From: JABDKH01 sp963768565
GTDB lineage: Bacteria; Bacteroidota; Rhodothermia; Rhodothermales; JABDKH01
Direction of reading: 5' to 3'
Assembly (NCBI GenBank): GCA_963768565.1
Contig: CAVYIO010000007.1
Span: forward strand, 1-64,000
DNA: 64,000 bases
How positions within the stretch are numbered: the stretch's first letter is position 1; each line of letters starts with the position of its first letter. The notes beneath the pieces are model-generated. The model was not told the DNA's origin and did not search any database. It was given only the letters and a program-made list of their open reading frames with translations. Below are positions 50,716-60,671 of this stretch, piece by piece. Position numbers and translations under genes: made by a program.

Positions 50716-51726
50716 CTACTGGGATTCGATGGGTGAAAGACGGACGTCGCCCGCTGCCTGACGGTAGCGTTCGCCGGTCTGAAGAAGCATTTCTACTTCG
50801 TCGATGATTCCGCCACGATTCAGCCGCGCAAGGACCCGACCCTCTGTAGGATCGATCAGTGTGATCTGCCCGAGGTAGACAGGATCTCCACGTCCAAGTG
50901 TGACATAATCTCCACCTTCGACAAAAACGGCTTTGTCTTCGCCGACGATAGAGACAAGGACAGCATTCTCAACTTCAAGCAAATCGTACGTGTTCGGCGG
51001 GATCGCGTTGAGAATAAGAGGATAGAACGGGTTCGAAATCGGCTTCATCTCGGGCAGGACGTACGACGGTACCGGAGGCCGCTCTGCACCATCCGCCTGC
51101 GTGATCGGCAGACCGTCAGACTCAAACAAGCCCACGATACCTTCATCGCCTGCACTTAGTCCCGTGACTCCGCCATAATAGGCATCGACGTCCATCTTGA
51201 ACGAAACGAGGACTTCAAGCTCGTTCTTGCCGGTATCCTTGTTCTCGGAGACGAGATCGATCTGATCGAGTGCAAGGTTGCGGACGCGATAGAAATTCCT
51301 GTTGTTCTCGACTTCCCAGATAAACCTGTAGAGACTCGTATAGTAGCCTCGCCCGGACGCCTTGAACGTGTAGGTCCCGAAATCCTGGCCGCGCTGGTTA
51401 CCGGCAAACTTCACGTCGAAGTTTTTGAAACCCACTGCCGTGAGACGGTTCAGGTAGCCGACGATATCGGGTGTCTTGAGCGCGTCGGGGATGATCTTGT
51501 AGCGTGCCTTCCACTTCGTAATGATCTGCTGTGCCATCTCCGCAGACGACGATTCTTCGGCTAGCAGGGCCGTGACCTCGGCCTGGCGCAAACGCGCGAG
51601 CTTCTCGGCTTTCTCGAGCCGCTCCACCTCCTTAGGCTGCTCAAAGTACGTGACGTACACCCCGGCTCCCGTGACCAAAAGCCAGCAGGTCGCCAGGATA
51701 ATGATGTTGTATCCAAGATTTGACAT
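50716..51726 (-). CDS. PilO/PilP-like inner-membrane assembly protein (apparent fusion)
   Basis: 336 residues. One TM helix at residues 7-27 (NIIILATCWLLVTGAGVYVT), a coiled-coil-like stretch (KEVERLEKAEKLARLRQAEV), then a ferredoxin-like domain as in PilO (AQQIITKWKARYKIIPDALK, GRGYYTSLYRFIWEVENNRN). The last 90 residues (EVENAVLVSIVGEDKAVFVE, GDPVYLGQITLIDPTEGRVL) look like the PilP/GspC HR domain that binds the secretin. Position between the PilMN-like gene and the secretin matches pilO-pilP. Family assignment rests on position and layout. Confidence 0.65.
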   Translation of the reverse strand: MSNLGYNIIILATCWLLVTGAGVYVTYFEQPKEVERLEKAEKLARLRQAEVTALLAEESSSAEMAQQIITKWKARYKIIPDALKTPDIVGYLNRLTAVGFKNFDVKFAGNQRGQDFGTYTFKASGRGYYTSLYRFIWEVENNRNFYRVRNLALDQIDLVSENKDTGKNELEVLVSFKMDVDAYYGGVTGLSAGDEGIVGLFESDGLPITQADGAERPPVPSYVLPEMKPISNPFYPLILNAIPPNTYDLLEVENAVLVSIVGEDKAVFVEGGDYVTLGRGDPVYLGQITLIDPTEGRVLARLNRGGIIDEVEMLLQTGERYRQAAGDVRLSPIESQ

Positions 51727-51761
51727 CGCTTAGTAGCTCGTAGAGTTCGGAGGGGAAATCA

Positions 51762-53615
51762 CTAGTTGGATGACGCGACCGAGGTCGGCGTGGAATTGGC
51801 TTCCGCGTTCTCCCGGGCCACCTGCTCACGCAGGTACCTGGCCGCTTCGGGCAACTCGACCTTGAGAGGTACCCTCATCTCGAAGGTGTATACCGGCGCC
51901 TCGCGGATCTCTGAAAACGTAAGTTCATTGATCTGTCCGTCAAGTCGCTCCGCAAGCGAAACGATTCGGTCCCTGGACGTGGCATTGCCGGTGAGGATCA
52001 CCACATTGCCTTCCGACGGACGCCACCGATCAACCCAGATGCCCTTGACAACTGCGGCCTCACGATTTGTCATCTCGAGGGAACGGCTCCACGTGTCGCT
52101 GCCGATCAGCAGTGAGTCCAGAACCAGGAGTGCTCGACGGTAGCCCTTGGTGATCGCGTTGATACTGTCGACGCGAGCCTGAAGGACGAGAGGATCTGCA
52201 AACGCCACATCTTCTGCAAACTGCTCGACATTGTACCGCTTCGCCTTTATGTCACTCTCGATCGTAAAGTACCTTCCGACGAAGAACACAACGGTGACAA
52301 AGAGTGCGCCATACAGTGCGAACACGTGCCACGTGACAGGCAGCTTGATACGACGTCGGAGTAATTTCTTCGGAAGAAGATTGACGTCCTCGAACGCTCC
52401 CTGGTACAGCTCGTCGTTGACAAGACGAAGTGCGACGGCAACGGCCAGAGCAGCATTGCTCGGGCTCGCCGACTCCTGGTCGTCGGATTCGAACTTGGGC
52501 AGATACTTACGGATCGATTCGACCCGCGTATCGGAGAAGAACATCTTGAAGCTCTCGACGATAGCGTCCTCGCGATCGTCAGACAGCAGCAGCACGTGTT
52601 GGACGTCTCCGACACCATACTCGTCCTGAAGCAGCAACACACGGCTGCAAATCGTTTCCGGCGCGTCGTACGTGGTGATGGAGCGGAGACTCTCGTAGTG
52701 CAGGAGTTCATCGTCCTGCAAGAACATGACGAGCGTATCCTCGCTTCCGGCCCTCACGACAAGCGTCTTCCGGGGACCCATGTCCATCGGAGCAACTGCG
52801 GGTGCATACGATGCATCTTCAGCATCATCCTCGAGCGCCATGCCGGCTTCGGCCGACGAGAGATAGTACGCGGCACGAGCCATGCCGAAATAGACAGACA
52901 CTTCGGAGTCCATCAAACGAACGGCGGGCATCCGCACCTTACGATCGCGCATCGCGATGAGCGTACCGGCCACGGGGTCCGCGTTCTTCGCCAGAATCGC
53001 CAGACGCCTGCGCATGCCGGCATCCGATCGGGTCATGGGCAGGAAGGCAACACGCTCGTGATCTATCGACGTATCCAGTTGTGCCGAAAGGAGTTCGATC
53101 AGCACGTCCGAATCAATCTTTCCGTCTTCCGCCTCCTCCTTCTTCTTCGAACCTGCTTCCTGGGCGATCTGGAGCTCAACACACGTTACGTGGGCCGACG
53201 AAACACAGAATGAAACAAAAGGGTCGGGGAATCCCGACTCGGCGCACTCGCTCAGGATTTCGGCCACTTCGATGTCGAAGGTCTCGAGCGTGGCGTTCAC
53301 CGTTCCGCCGCCATCGTCGTCACTGGTCGCACCCTCAACGCCCTGAAATTCGGAACTCAGAAACAGGTCGGATGACGACGAATTACCGCCGCCAAACTCA
53401 ATTGTAAAATCTCCAACAGGACTATCGTCGTCAATCGACTCATTCGCCGAACCGGGAAGTTCAACGCTCGAACCGATCGACGAAGACGACAGCTGACGTG
53501 CAAAGCGTCGAAGGACTTCCGGTCCGTCCGGACCATCCTGAACCAGTACGGCGTGCAGAGATCGACCCGATATCGTTACGCCCAGAATACTGTCTTTGGG
53601 TCGGGAGATTTTCAT
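51762..53615 (-). CDS. PilM/PilN-like fusion protein
   Basis: 617 residues. The N-terminal part (DSILGVTISGRSLHAVLVQD, later LVVRAGSEDTLVMFLQDDEL) is an actin-like ATPase layout as in PilM, though the phosphate loops are weak. A TM helix (WHVFALYGALFVTVVFFVG, about residue 440) leads into a PilN-like periplasmic domain: coiled coil (SDIKAKRYNVEQFAEDVAFA), then VKGIWVDRWRPSEGNVVIL and DRIVSLAERLDGQINELTFS. In most species these are two genes. It lies first in the operon after the ATPase. Confidence 0.6.
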   Translation of the reverse strand: MKISRPKDSILGVTISGRSLHAVLVQDGPDGPEVLRRFARQLSSSSIGSSVELPGSANESIDDDSPVGDFTIEFGGGNSSSSDLFLSSEFQGVEGATSDDDGGGTVNATLETFDIEVAEILSECAESGFPDPFVSFCVSSAHVTCVELQIAQEAGSKKKEEAEDGKIDSDVLIELLSAQLDTSIDHERVAFLPMTRSDAGMRRRLAILAKNADPVAGTLIAMRDRKVRMPAVRLMDSEVSVYFGMARAAYYLSSAEAGMALEDDAEDASYAPAVAPMDMGPRKTLVVRAGSEDTLVMFLQDDELLHYESLRSITTYDAPETICSRVLLLQDEYGVGDVQHVLLLSDDREDAIVESFKMFFSDTRVESIRKYLPKFESDDQESASPSNAALAVAVALRLVNDELYQGAFEDVNLLPKKLLRRRIKLPVTWHVFALYGALFVTVVFFVGRYFTIESDIKAKRYNVEQFAEDVAFADPLVLQARVDSINAITKGYRRALLVLDSLLIGSDTWSRSLEMTNREAAVVKGIWVDRWRPSEGNVVILTGNATSRDRIVSLAERLDGQINELTFSEIREAPVYTFEMRVPLKVELPEAARYLREQVARENAEANSTPTSVASSN

Positions 53616-53664
53616 GGCTTAAGGATTGTGTCGTTATTCTGGCGAGGTAGACGTAGCCGGGGGT

Positions 53665-55050
53665 TCAACCGAGCAACTGTTTGAGACGACGCTTGTTGTT
53701 GGCGTAGTCCATAGCTGTTTCGGCGCTAATGAGACCCTGCTTAAGAAGCTTGGCGAGATCCTGCTCGAGTGTAGTCTGACCGTGACCGTTGCTCTCCCAC
53801 ATCATCTGGTAGATCTCGCCCTGGTTGTTGTTCTTTATCGCAGCTGCCGCCGATGGCGTCATCCACAGCACTTCTTTTGCAAGGACTCGGCCGCCGCCGA
53901 TCTTGGGAGGCAGTTTCTGAGAAATAATGCATCGCAGCACGTCCGCGAGACGGTTTCGGATACGATCCTGTTCGTCCGGCGGATACTCGCCAATGATTCT
54001 GTCAATGCTTTCGACAGCGGATGACGTGTGAAGCGTGGTAAAAACCTTGTGACCGGAGTCCGTGATTTCGAGAGCCGAGGATATCGTCGCAGGATCGCGG
54101 ATCTCACCGATGACGACGATGTCCGGGTCCTGACGAAGCGATTGCACGATCCCCTCCTTGAAGGACGGGACGTCCTTGCCGACTTCCCGGTGACGCACAA
54201 TGCACTTCTTCGATACGTGCATGAACTCGATCGGCTTACTGACGATGACGATGTGGCCGGCAGTGTCTTTGTTGTTCTCGTCAATGATGGCGTCCAGTGT
54301 CGTGCTCTTTCCGGAACCGGTTACACCCGTCACCAGGGTTAGGCCATCGCGAACGTGCCGGAACATGAGGCCGCGTTCGATGAGAGGATGAAACTTGAGA
54401 CTCTTCAACGGACGCAGCGTGTCCTGAATGGCACGCATGTTCAAACCAAGATCATCCAGATCGAAGTACAGGGTTGCGCGGAAGCGCCGGCGTCGGCCGT
54501 CCTTTCCTTCGATGGGAAGCTGGTACGAGAAATCAAGCGATCTCTTCTCAAGCAACGTCTCGGTCTGGCGACGACTGAGCACGTTGAGAAGTAGAACGTT
54601 GGACTCGTTGATGGTGTAGCGACCCATGCCTTCGTCGGGACGCTTTTCGCCGTCCACGCGATACCAGATCAGGTTGTTGCTTGCAGGACCTCCCATGTCG
54701 ATATCAGATGCGTTGATATCGATCATGTGCTTTAGCATATGCTCGATGTGGATGCGCATTGCGGTGCGCTCCTTGTCGCCCAGAGACCGGACCTGATCCA
54801 TTAGAAATTCGATCCGCTCATCGCCCATTTTCGAGTAGGGCACCGAATCAGCAACTTCCTTTGCGACCTTTGGAAGCGGCGGAATGAGGGTCGGTCGTGA
54901 CGATACGGTCGGACCTGCAGATTCCGGTGTCCTGGCGGCGAGGCCTGAGATCGGCCCGCGATCCGCAACCGGGGACGACTTCGGCGACGCCTCAACTTCG
55001 GTCTTGCCGGCAGCCTGCCGGGCAAGTATTTCCTTCAGGGTCGGATTCAT
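53665..55050 (-). CDS. PilT/PilU-like type IV pilus ATPase
   Basis: 461 residues. An N-terminal extension of about 70 disordered residues precedes a PAS-like domain (INASDIDMGGPASNNLIWYR, matching ASDLHL in PilT). The Walker A is TGVTGSGKSTTLDAI, the Asp box IVSKPIEFMHV, Walker B DIVVIGEIRDPATI and the His box GHKVFTTLHTSSAVESI. The family members power pilus retraction. No PilB extension ATPase is encoded in the window. The start lies about 315 bp from the preceding pilin-like gene, and a strong terminator of that gene stands between. Confidence 0.88.
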   Translation of the reverse strand: MNPTLKEILARQAAGKTEVEASPKSSPVADRGPISGLAARTPESAGPTVSSRPTLIPPLPKVAKEVADSVPYSKMGDERIEFLMDQVRSLGDKERTAMRIHIEHMLKHMIDINASDIDMGGPASNNLIWYRVDGEKRPDEGMGRYTINESNVLLLNVLSRRQTETLLEKRSLDFSYQLPIEGKDGRRRRFRATLYFDLDDLGLNMRAIQDTLRPLKSLKFHPLIERGLMFRHVRDGLTLVTGVTGSGKSTTLDAIIDENNKDTAGHIVIVSKPIEFMHVSKKCIVRHREVGKDVPSFKEGIVQSLRQDPDIVVIGEIRDPATISSALEITDSGHKVFTTLHTSSAVESIDRIIGEYPPDEQDRIRNRLADVLRCIISQKLPPKIGGGRVLAKEVLWMTPSAAAAIKNNNQGEIYQMMWESNGHGQTTLEQDLAKLLKQGLISAETAMDYANNKRRLKQLLG

Positions 55051-55364
55051 ATGATGGTGTGTTCCTTATGGAGTCGCAGGCCGGGCTCAACGATGCGTTA
55101 GCGGCACGTCAGACGGTGGATGCGACAGTTGCACGACTTCAAGGAAGGCTGATGGAAGCCCCATTTTCGTATCGGCCAATGCCCCCTGCCCTTAAGCATC
55201 TCGATACGGTCAAAATCGGCCGCACGGCACGAATTGAGGCTACTGTGAGCATGATTGGTCGGCGGGAAGGCGCCCCTACGGATCGCCAAAGAAAAAGCGG
55301 CTCCCGCCCGTGGCAGAAGCCGCTCTGTTACGGCCAGAATCGGTGAGAGCGTGGCGGTCTGTTG
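55051..55364. other. Intergenic region upstream of the PilT-like ATPase gene
   Basis: This holds the terminator of the pilin-like gene on the right (55290-55326) and then about 240 bp likely to contain the promoter for the ATPase operon. A plus-strand open frame crosses it but has no family match or ribosome-binding site I trust. Confidence 0.5.
55290..55326 (-). terminator. Rho-independent terminator after pilin-like paralog 4
   Basis: Minus strand: stem AGCGGCT / AGCCGCT (55296-55302 and 55318-55324 on the plus strand) followed by TTTTTCTTT. Confidence 0.85.
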
Positions 55365-56503
55365 CTACCTCTCGAAGAAGTTGGTCATGTGCACGGTGAT
55401 TCCACCGGGCGTCCCGTTCCAGATGGTCGTGAGTGCCGGGGAGGCTTCTCGGTAGTGAAACTCGGGGTTACCGTGGAGCCTGGCCTCACTCCGGGTCGTC
55501 ACGGAGCCATAGAGATCAGCACCGCCACCCATGTCAAAGTCTCCCTCACTGTACAGCTGGGCCCAGACTTCTGTGTTTCCGGTCATGTCGATGTCGCCGC
55601 CGGCGTAGAAAGCGATGCTGCTTTCGTCGCTCGCACTGTAGCCGCTCGATCCGACTCGTGCGTTGCCGTTGATTTCGATGTCACCGGTCACCAGGAAGGC
55701 CACATATCCGTCGATCGATACGTTGCCGACATTCAGATCGCCATTCACGAGAACGACCTTCGGCTCCTTGCGTGTACCACCTTCGAACGATCCGGAGAGA
55801 GCCATCGAGCTGCTGGAGGTTGTGGCGAAGCGGGTGTAATCGGACACGTTAAACGGTGAAATGGGAACCGCCGCGACCCGTGAGCGGTGGGCGGATCGCC
55901 GAGCTCGTATTGGCCGGGCTGGAACTTCGTGTCGCGGTGCTTCCCGCTCGCCGAGCCCGCGTAGGTTCCAAAACCGTGGATGCGCTCGTTGCCTTTGCCG
56001 TTGACTTCGAGATCACCGTTCGTGTGGAAATTCGCATTCAGGTCGCCACCCGACGTGGACGGTGCGGATCCTGCGTTGCCGCTCATGCGAAGATCGTCCT
56101 CACTCATGAGTGCGTACGCCATGAACGGGGGAACCTCGTCCGCCATCTGGGCAGCTAGCGTCTCGCGAAGGAACTCTCCGCGGAGGCGATAGCTCGCGTC
56201 ATCTCCGGAAGCGTTCGGAACGTCACCGACAGATACCACAACTGCGCGATTGCCGGAGACGGAGATCTCGACGCCGTATGTGGCACGATCGAACCTCCCT
56301 GTGAATGTGCGCGAGGCGAACGACTCAGAGAGTGCCTGCTTCGCCAGGTTGAATCCGTTGACGGCCGCACTGCGGGCAATCGTCTCATACTGGAGATTGG
56401 CGACGCGTTCGGATGCGCGAAGCATTCCCGTCTTGCTGCTGTTGGAATAAACTGTGCTCATCGCGCCGAATGCTGCGATAGCGATCAATGCGGCTTTACC
56501 CAT
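55365..56503 (-). CDS. Pilin-like/beta-domain paralog 4 (one frameshift)
   Basis: About 379 residues in two pieces, joined by an indel near 55,860. The N-terminus MGKAALIAIAAFGAMSTVYS is a pilin-like hydrophobic helix followed by YETIARSAAVNGFNLAKQAL, a helix shared by all paralogs. A PilX-like middle domain follows (MAYALMSEDDLRMSGNAGS, DLNANFHTNGDLEVNGKGNE). The C-terminal repetitive beta domain reads GTRKEPKVVLVNGDLNVGNV, SIDGYVAFLVTGDIEINGN and FYAGGDIDMTGNTEVWAQL. No GFTLxE prepilin site is seen. Probably an exported filament or tip protein of the pilus-like machine. Confidence 0.7.
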
Positions 56504-57411
56504 TGTCTATGCGGATTGCGGGTCGCTTGTGTTTCCTCGGCGCGGAGTTCCTCCTTCTTCCCGAAGCGACGCTGTTGAACAAACTTCTCAAGTAGCTGAC
56601 CCCTGCCGGCTGATTTGAGTTGCCGGCAATGTGAATTGCTAACGAAGGTATCGGCGGGCGTTGGTCGGGTTTTAAGAGAGACGGCGCACGAAGTGAGGGA
56701 CCTGTGCAATCGGGTTGGCAGACGGGGCACAAAGGCCCCTCGACGGGCTCGGGGTGACACTGCGTAGTCGAACGACAAGTCGCTGCCCTACGTCATTGCG
56801 AGCGCAGCGAAGCAATCTGAGACGCCCAGGGAATCCAGTCGACATCATGGGTTGCGCCAATCGTCACCGAAGCTCGCCCCGCGTCATCCCGAACGAAAGA
56901 GAGGGACCTGTGCTACCGGTTGGCAAATCCTCCACAAAGGCCCCTCGACTGGCTCGGGGTGACACTGCGTAGTCGAACGACAGCGTCGCTGCCAACGTCA
57001 TTGCGAGCGCAGCGAAGCAATCTGAGACGCCCAGGGAATCCAGTCGACATCATGGGTTGCGCCAATCATCACCGAAGCTCACGTCCCCACGTCATCCCGA
57101 ACGAAAGAGAGGGACCTGTGCTATCCGGTTGGCAAATCCTCCACAAAGGCCCCTCGACTGGCTCGGGGTGACGCTGCGTAGTCGAACGCCAAGTCGCTGC
57201 CCTCGTCATTGCGAGCGCAGCGAAGCAATCTGAGACGCTCAGGGAATCCACTCGACGTCCTGGATTGCGTCTATCGTCAAACCGCCTTATTCCCCACGTC
57301 ATCCCGAACGAAGTGAGGGACCTGTGCCGTCGGGTTGGCAGGTCCGTGAGAGAGATTGCTCGACTAGCTCGCGATGACATGACGGTCCGAACGAAGTCGA
57401 AGAAAGGGACC
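56504..57411. other. Gene-free stretch dominated by a roughly 210-bp direct repeat
   Basis: No protein-coding gene is supported here. The right half is three-fold repeat sequence (see separate entry); the left 180 bp hold the promoter region of paralog 4 and show no other structure that I can name. Confidence 0.6.
56690..57345. repeat. Three imperfect tandem copies of a roughly 210-bp intergenic repeat
   Basis: Each copy contains, in order, a gagggacctgtg element, tccacaaaggcccctcgac (the first copy reads acggggcacaaaggcccctcgac), cggggtgac, gtcattgcgagcgcagcgaa, atctgagacgc and cgtcatcccgaacg. Copies begin about 56690, 56905 and 57115. Copies 1 and 2 are the most alike, the third more diverged, and a partial fourth gacctgtg stands near 57320. 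The gtcattgcgagcgcagcgaagcaatct and gtcatcccgaacga motifs are widespread intergenic repeats of bacterial genomes. Function unknown. Confidence 0.8.
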
Positions 57412-57455
57412 ACAAAAAAGGGGTGCCTTCGGCTCGCCCTTCCGAAGACACCCCG
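57412..57455 (-). terminator. Rho-independent terminator after pilin-like paralog 3
   Basis: Minus strand: stem GGGGTGTCTTCGG / CCGAAGGCACCCC, 13 positions with one mismatch, followed by TTTTTTTG. Confidence 0.88.
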
Positions 57456-57495
57456 AGCGCGTTGAGTGCGCCATGGGTTTCAAATTCGCACGAGC

Positions 57496-58662
57496 CTACT
57501 GCTCGTTGTAGCCGGTCACGTGATACGAGAACTTGAAGTCGTTCTGCCAGAACTGCGTAAGGCCCGATGATGCCGACTTGAACAGGATGTTCGGCGTACC
57601 GGCCAGGATAAGCTTCCCTTTCGCCGCAAGGCTGCCTCGCAGCGTCGGTGTGCCTTTCCCTGTACTGAGGTCGCCGCCAGCAAACATCTGCGCGTCAACC
57701 GTGCGATCACCCGAAAGTTTGATATTACCCTTGCTGGTGACACCAATACTGCTCTCGGTACCGCCATCGTAACCGGAGTCCCCGGCGACCAGGTCACCTT
57801 TCAGTTCAACGTTGCCGTCCACGACGAAGTGCACGTAGCCGTCAATCTGTGTGTCGCCGGTGATTTTCAGGTCGCCGTCGATGTGCCACACGTATGGATC
57901 CTCACGCGTTCCACCGAAGTCGTATGAACCCGCCAGTTCGGTTGTACCGCTGGTCGAATTGTCGACCATAGGATTCCCAAACGCGTCGACCGCGCTCAGG
58001 TAGTCCACATCAGTGAATTCGGGTATCGGTATTGGGTCCGAGTCGTAATGTGTCGGAAGGCTCGTCGGGTTGTAGTTCGGATCAAACGTAGTGTCGAGAT
58101 GAATGCCGCTGGCGCCGCCAGCGTACGAACCGAAACCGTTGATGTCTACGGAGCTTCCAGCGATCGTCAGTTCTCCGTTCGTATGAACATTAGCATTCAT
58201 GTCAGCGGCAACGTCGCTCGCGATCACAACATCCACGTTACCCTTGAACTCGATATCGCTGTCGGTAGCGATAGCATACTGCATGAACTTCGGCGGGTTG
58301 TCGGGGAGCTGCAGTCGCCGCTCCATCAGCACTCGAATAGCGTAGTTCTCACTCATGCGGCCAGCATTACGAATTGTCCCGACCGACTCGATAGTGGCGC
58401 GTTTTGCGCCATGAACTGTGACGGAGGTCGTGTAGTCACCATCCTGATGCCGACCCCTGACGTTCTTGCCAGACCAGACGGATGCGGAAATCTGCTGCTT
58501 GACGACATTGAGGCCAGCGAGGGCTGCGTTGCGAGCGAGCGTTTCGTATTGACCGTTTGAGACTCGTCTACGTGTCTCGATCTCAGAAGCGCTCCTCTGG
58601 GCCCCGTAATACGTCCCGAGAGAAATGAAGGCAACTGCAGCGAGGGCAAGTGCTTTTCCCAT
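57496..58662 (-). CDS. Pilin-like/beta-domain paralog 3
   Basis: 388 residues, unbroken. Hydrophobic N-terminus (MGKALALAAVAFISLGTYYG), then YETLARNAALAGLNVVKQQI and a PilX-like region (KFMQYAIATDSDIEFKGNVD, DMNANVHTNGELTIAGSSVD). The C-terminal domain begins GTRTEDP-like GGTREDPYVWHIDGDLKITG, then TQIDGYVHFVVDGNVELKGD and QMFAGGDLSTGKGTPTLRGS, a repetitive beta arrangement resembling bactofilin or the DUF7305 type found in pilus tip proteins. It has its own terminator. It is the best intact template for the family. Confidence 0.75.
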   Translation of the reverse strand: MGKALALAAVAFISLGTYYGAQRSASEIETRRRVSNGQYETLARNAALAGLNVVKQQISASVWSGKNVRGRHQDGDYTTSVTVHGAKRATIESVGTIRNAGRMSENYAIRVLMERRLQLPDNPPKFMQYAIATDSDIEFKGNVDVVIASDVAADMNANVHTNGELTIAGSSVDINGFGSYAGGASGIHLDTTFDPNYNPTSLPTHYDSDPIPIPEFTDVDYLSAVDAFGNPMVDNSTSGTTELAGSYDFGGTREDPYVWHIDGDLKITGDTQIDGYVHFVVDGNVELKGDLVAGDSGYDGGTESSIGVTSKGNIKLSGDRTVDAQMFAGGDLSTGKGTPTLRGSLAAKGKLILAGTPNILFKSASSGLTQFWQNDFKFSYHVTGYNEQ

Positions 58663-58904
58663 GATGACACCTAATGGTATGGTCGCGCTTCAAAGCGCGG
58701 GTCATCCCCGAAAAGCCACGCCCGCGTAGATGTGGTCGTATGATCGTGCCACGCAGAAAACCGAACCATTCGCAGTGCCTTGCGGCGACTGTCTGCGCGT
58801 ACGCGGGCCGATACACGGAAGTGCTTGCGTATCGACCGGGCACAATTTGTACTCTGCGTATCGGCGATGCGAGGATACATCTTAAATATATACACGTGAA
58901 GGAT

Positions 58905-59304
58905 TCATGAAGGCGTTGCCGATGGAGCAATCGTAAACACGTACCCCGCCCCCGGATCGTTCGGGGAACGAAGACGTCGCTGGATGTCGACGCGAACGGA
59001 GTAGTCGGCGACTCGCAGACCCTCCGATTCCACGACGACCCAGCGAGTTGATCGCTCCGCGGTCCCGTCGGACGATAGCCATCGCACGGTACGTACCGCC
59101 TCCGTGTACGCCATTGCACCGATGATCCGTCCAGCGGTCAGCCAACTCCTTCTTGGCGAGGTTCGCCCCCACGAGAGCCGCACTCCGGGCAACCCTCCTG
59201 GATTCACCCTCCGCCGTCGTCCCCTCCACTGCACTGCGAGCGTGGCTGTAGTAGGAACCGAGTAGGACAAATGTTAGCATTGCGACGATCAGTGATCGAA
59301 TCAT
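58905..59304 (-). CDS. Short pilin-like family member lacking the beta domain (one frameshift)
   Basis: About 133 residues. The N-terminus MIRSLIVAMLTFVLLGSYYS is the same type of helix, followed by RRVARSAALVGANLAKKELA, which matches the shared helix. The middle continues RWVVVESEGLRVADYSVRVD after an indel near 59,110, and it stops at SATPS. It has no C-terminal GNxxI repeats. It may be a minor-pilin-sized subunit or a decayed copy. Lies between paralogs 2 and 3. Confidence 0.55.
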
Positions 59305-59408
59305 GGGGGCAGTCGCCGGATGGCGGCGACGGTTGGTCCACGTTGAAACTATCGGCGAGATACCCGTGCTCTCAAGTCGAATCCCGGAAACCCAACAGAT
59401 CTTCAGAA

Positions 59409-59433
59409 CAAAAACGGGCGCCGCAGCGCCCGT
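59409..59433 (-). terminator. Rho-independent terminator after pilin-like paralog 2
   Basis: Minus strand: perfect 8-bp stem ACGGGCGC / GCGCCCGT (59414-59433), 4-base loop, followed by TTTTTG. Confidence 0.88.
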
Positions 59434-59454
59434 CCTGTTCGATCGTTTGTGTTC

Positions 59455-60622
59455 CTAACGCTCGTAGTACCCGACCAGGTCGATCAAAAGGCCCAGGTCC
59501 TGCCACGGCGTCGTGAGCGAAGAGGATGGGGGACGGTACACGATGTTGGGCGTACCCTTCAGGTCAACTATCGTCTTCGTGACGATCCCGCCCGTGATCG
59601 TCGGCGTGCCGGCCGACGTCGTGACGTCACCGCCGGCAAAGATCTGTGCGTCTATGTTGACGTTGCCGCGGACGGATACGTTGCCCGACGCGTAGACTGC
59701 CATCGCGCTCTCTTCCGCGCCCGAGTATCCTGAGTCCGTATTCGTAAAGCTGCCCCCGAAGTCTACGTCTCCGTCAACGATGATCATCACATAGCCCGTA
59801 AGGCTGGAGTTGGCCGTAACATCAAGTCACCCTGCACGTGAATAACGTACGGGTTATCACGCGTGCCACCGTAGTTGTAGCTTCCCGAAAGAGACATCGA
59901 TGAAGTCTCAACCTGATCGACTAGCGGAGCACCATCAGGGCCTACTGCCGACAGAATCTGTGACATGTCGAAGTCGGGAATCTCGACATAGGGTGTCTAG
60001 CCGGATGGCCGTCAAGGCTCGTTGGATTATAGTTCGGATCGAAGGCGTTATCAACGTGGCTAGGATTTCCACTCACCCCTTCAAAGTAGGTCCCGAAGCC
60101 CTTCACGTCGACCGAATTTCCAGTCACCGTCAGCGTGCCGTTCGTGTGGATATCGGCATTCAGTTCGCTGCTGTTCGTTCCCGTGACAACAATGGCATCG
60201 ATGTCGCCTTTCAGAGTCAGGTCTCCTTCGCTGATCACAGCGTACTCCATCCACGACGGACCCTTGGGCGGTAGCACGACCCTCCGAACCACCTCCGTGA
60301 CTACCTCATATTGCGAAGGATTCCCACTTGCATCGGTCGCCTGGCCGGTGGACTTGATCGTGGCGCGGTTGCCGCTAACCGTGATGGACGTTGTAAACGT
60401 GGCTCCCGGGCTCTCTCCGTTGAACGTCGTGGGCACATAGGAATCGGCAAGAGACTGTCGCCCGAGCGACGTGCCGTCGAGCGCCGCCTCACGTGCCAGC
60501 ACCTCGTACTGATGGTCAGACACCCGTGCCGACGTTGCCAGCGTCTGCTGGTTACGATTCAGCGTGTAGTACGCGCCTGAGAGGCTGAACGCCACAAAGG
60601 CGATGACCGCGACCTTACCCAT
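59455..60622 (-). CDS. Pilin-like/beta-domain paralog 2 (two frameshifts)
   Basis: About 389 residues. N-terminus MGKVAVIAFVAFSLSGAYYT, then YEVLAREAALDGTSLGRQSL and WMEYAVISEGDLTLKGDIDA, NSSELNADIHTNGTLTVTG. After indels near 59,985 and 59,800 the beta domain continues AVYASGNVSVRGNVNIDAQI and FAGGDVTTSAGTPTITGGIV, ending LVGYYER. The parts match paralogs 1, 3 and 4 along their full length. It follows the PilW-like gene by 49 bp. Confidence 0.7.
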
Positions 60623-60671
60623 GGTGGTGCACTCGTTACAGTTAGTGGACTGGAGATTCGACAGATTCGAA

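Noticed and set aside
55051..55346. Plus-strand small protein gene upstream of the PilT-like gene
   Set aside because: No family motif, and it overlaps the terminator of the neighbouring gene and the N-terminus of the ATPase gene.
56690..57345. CRISPR array
   Set aside because: The repeat unit is about 210 bp and the copies are adjacent and similar throughout, without short repeats plus unique spacers, and no cas genes are nearby.
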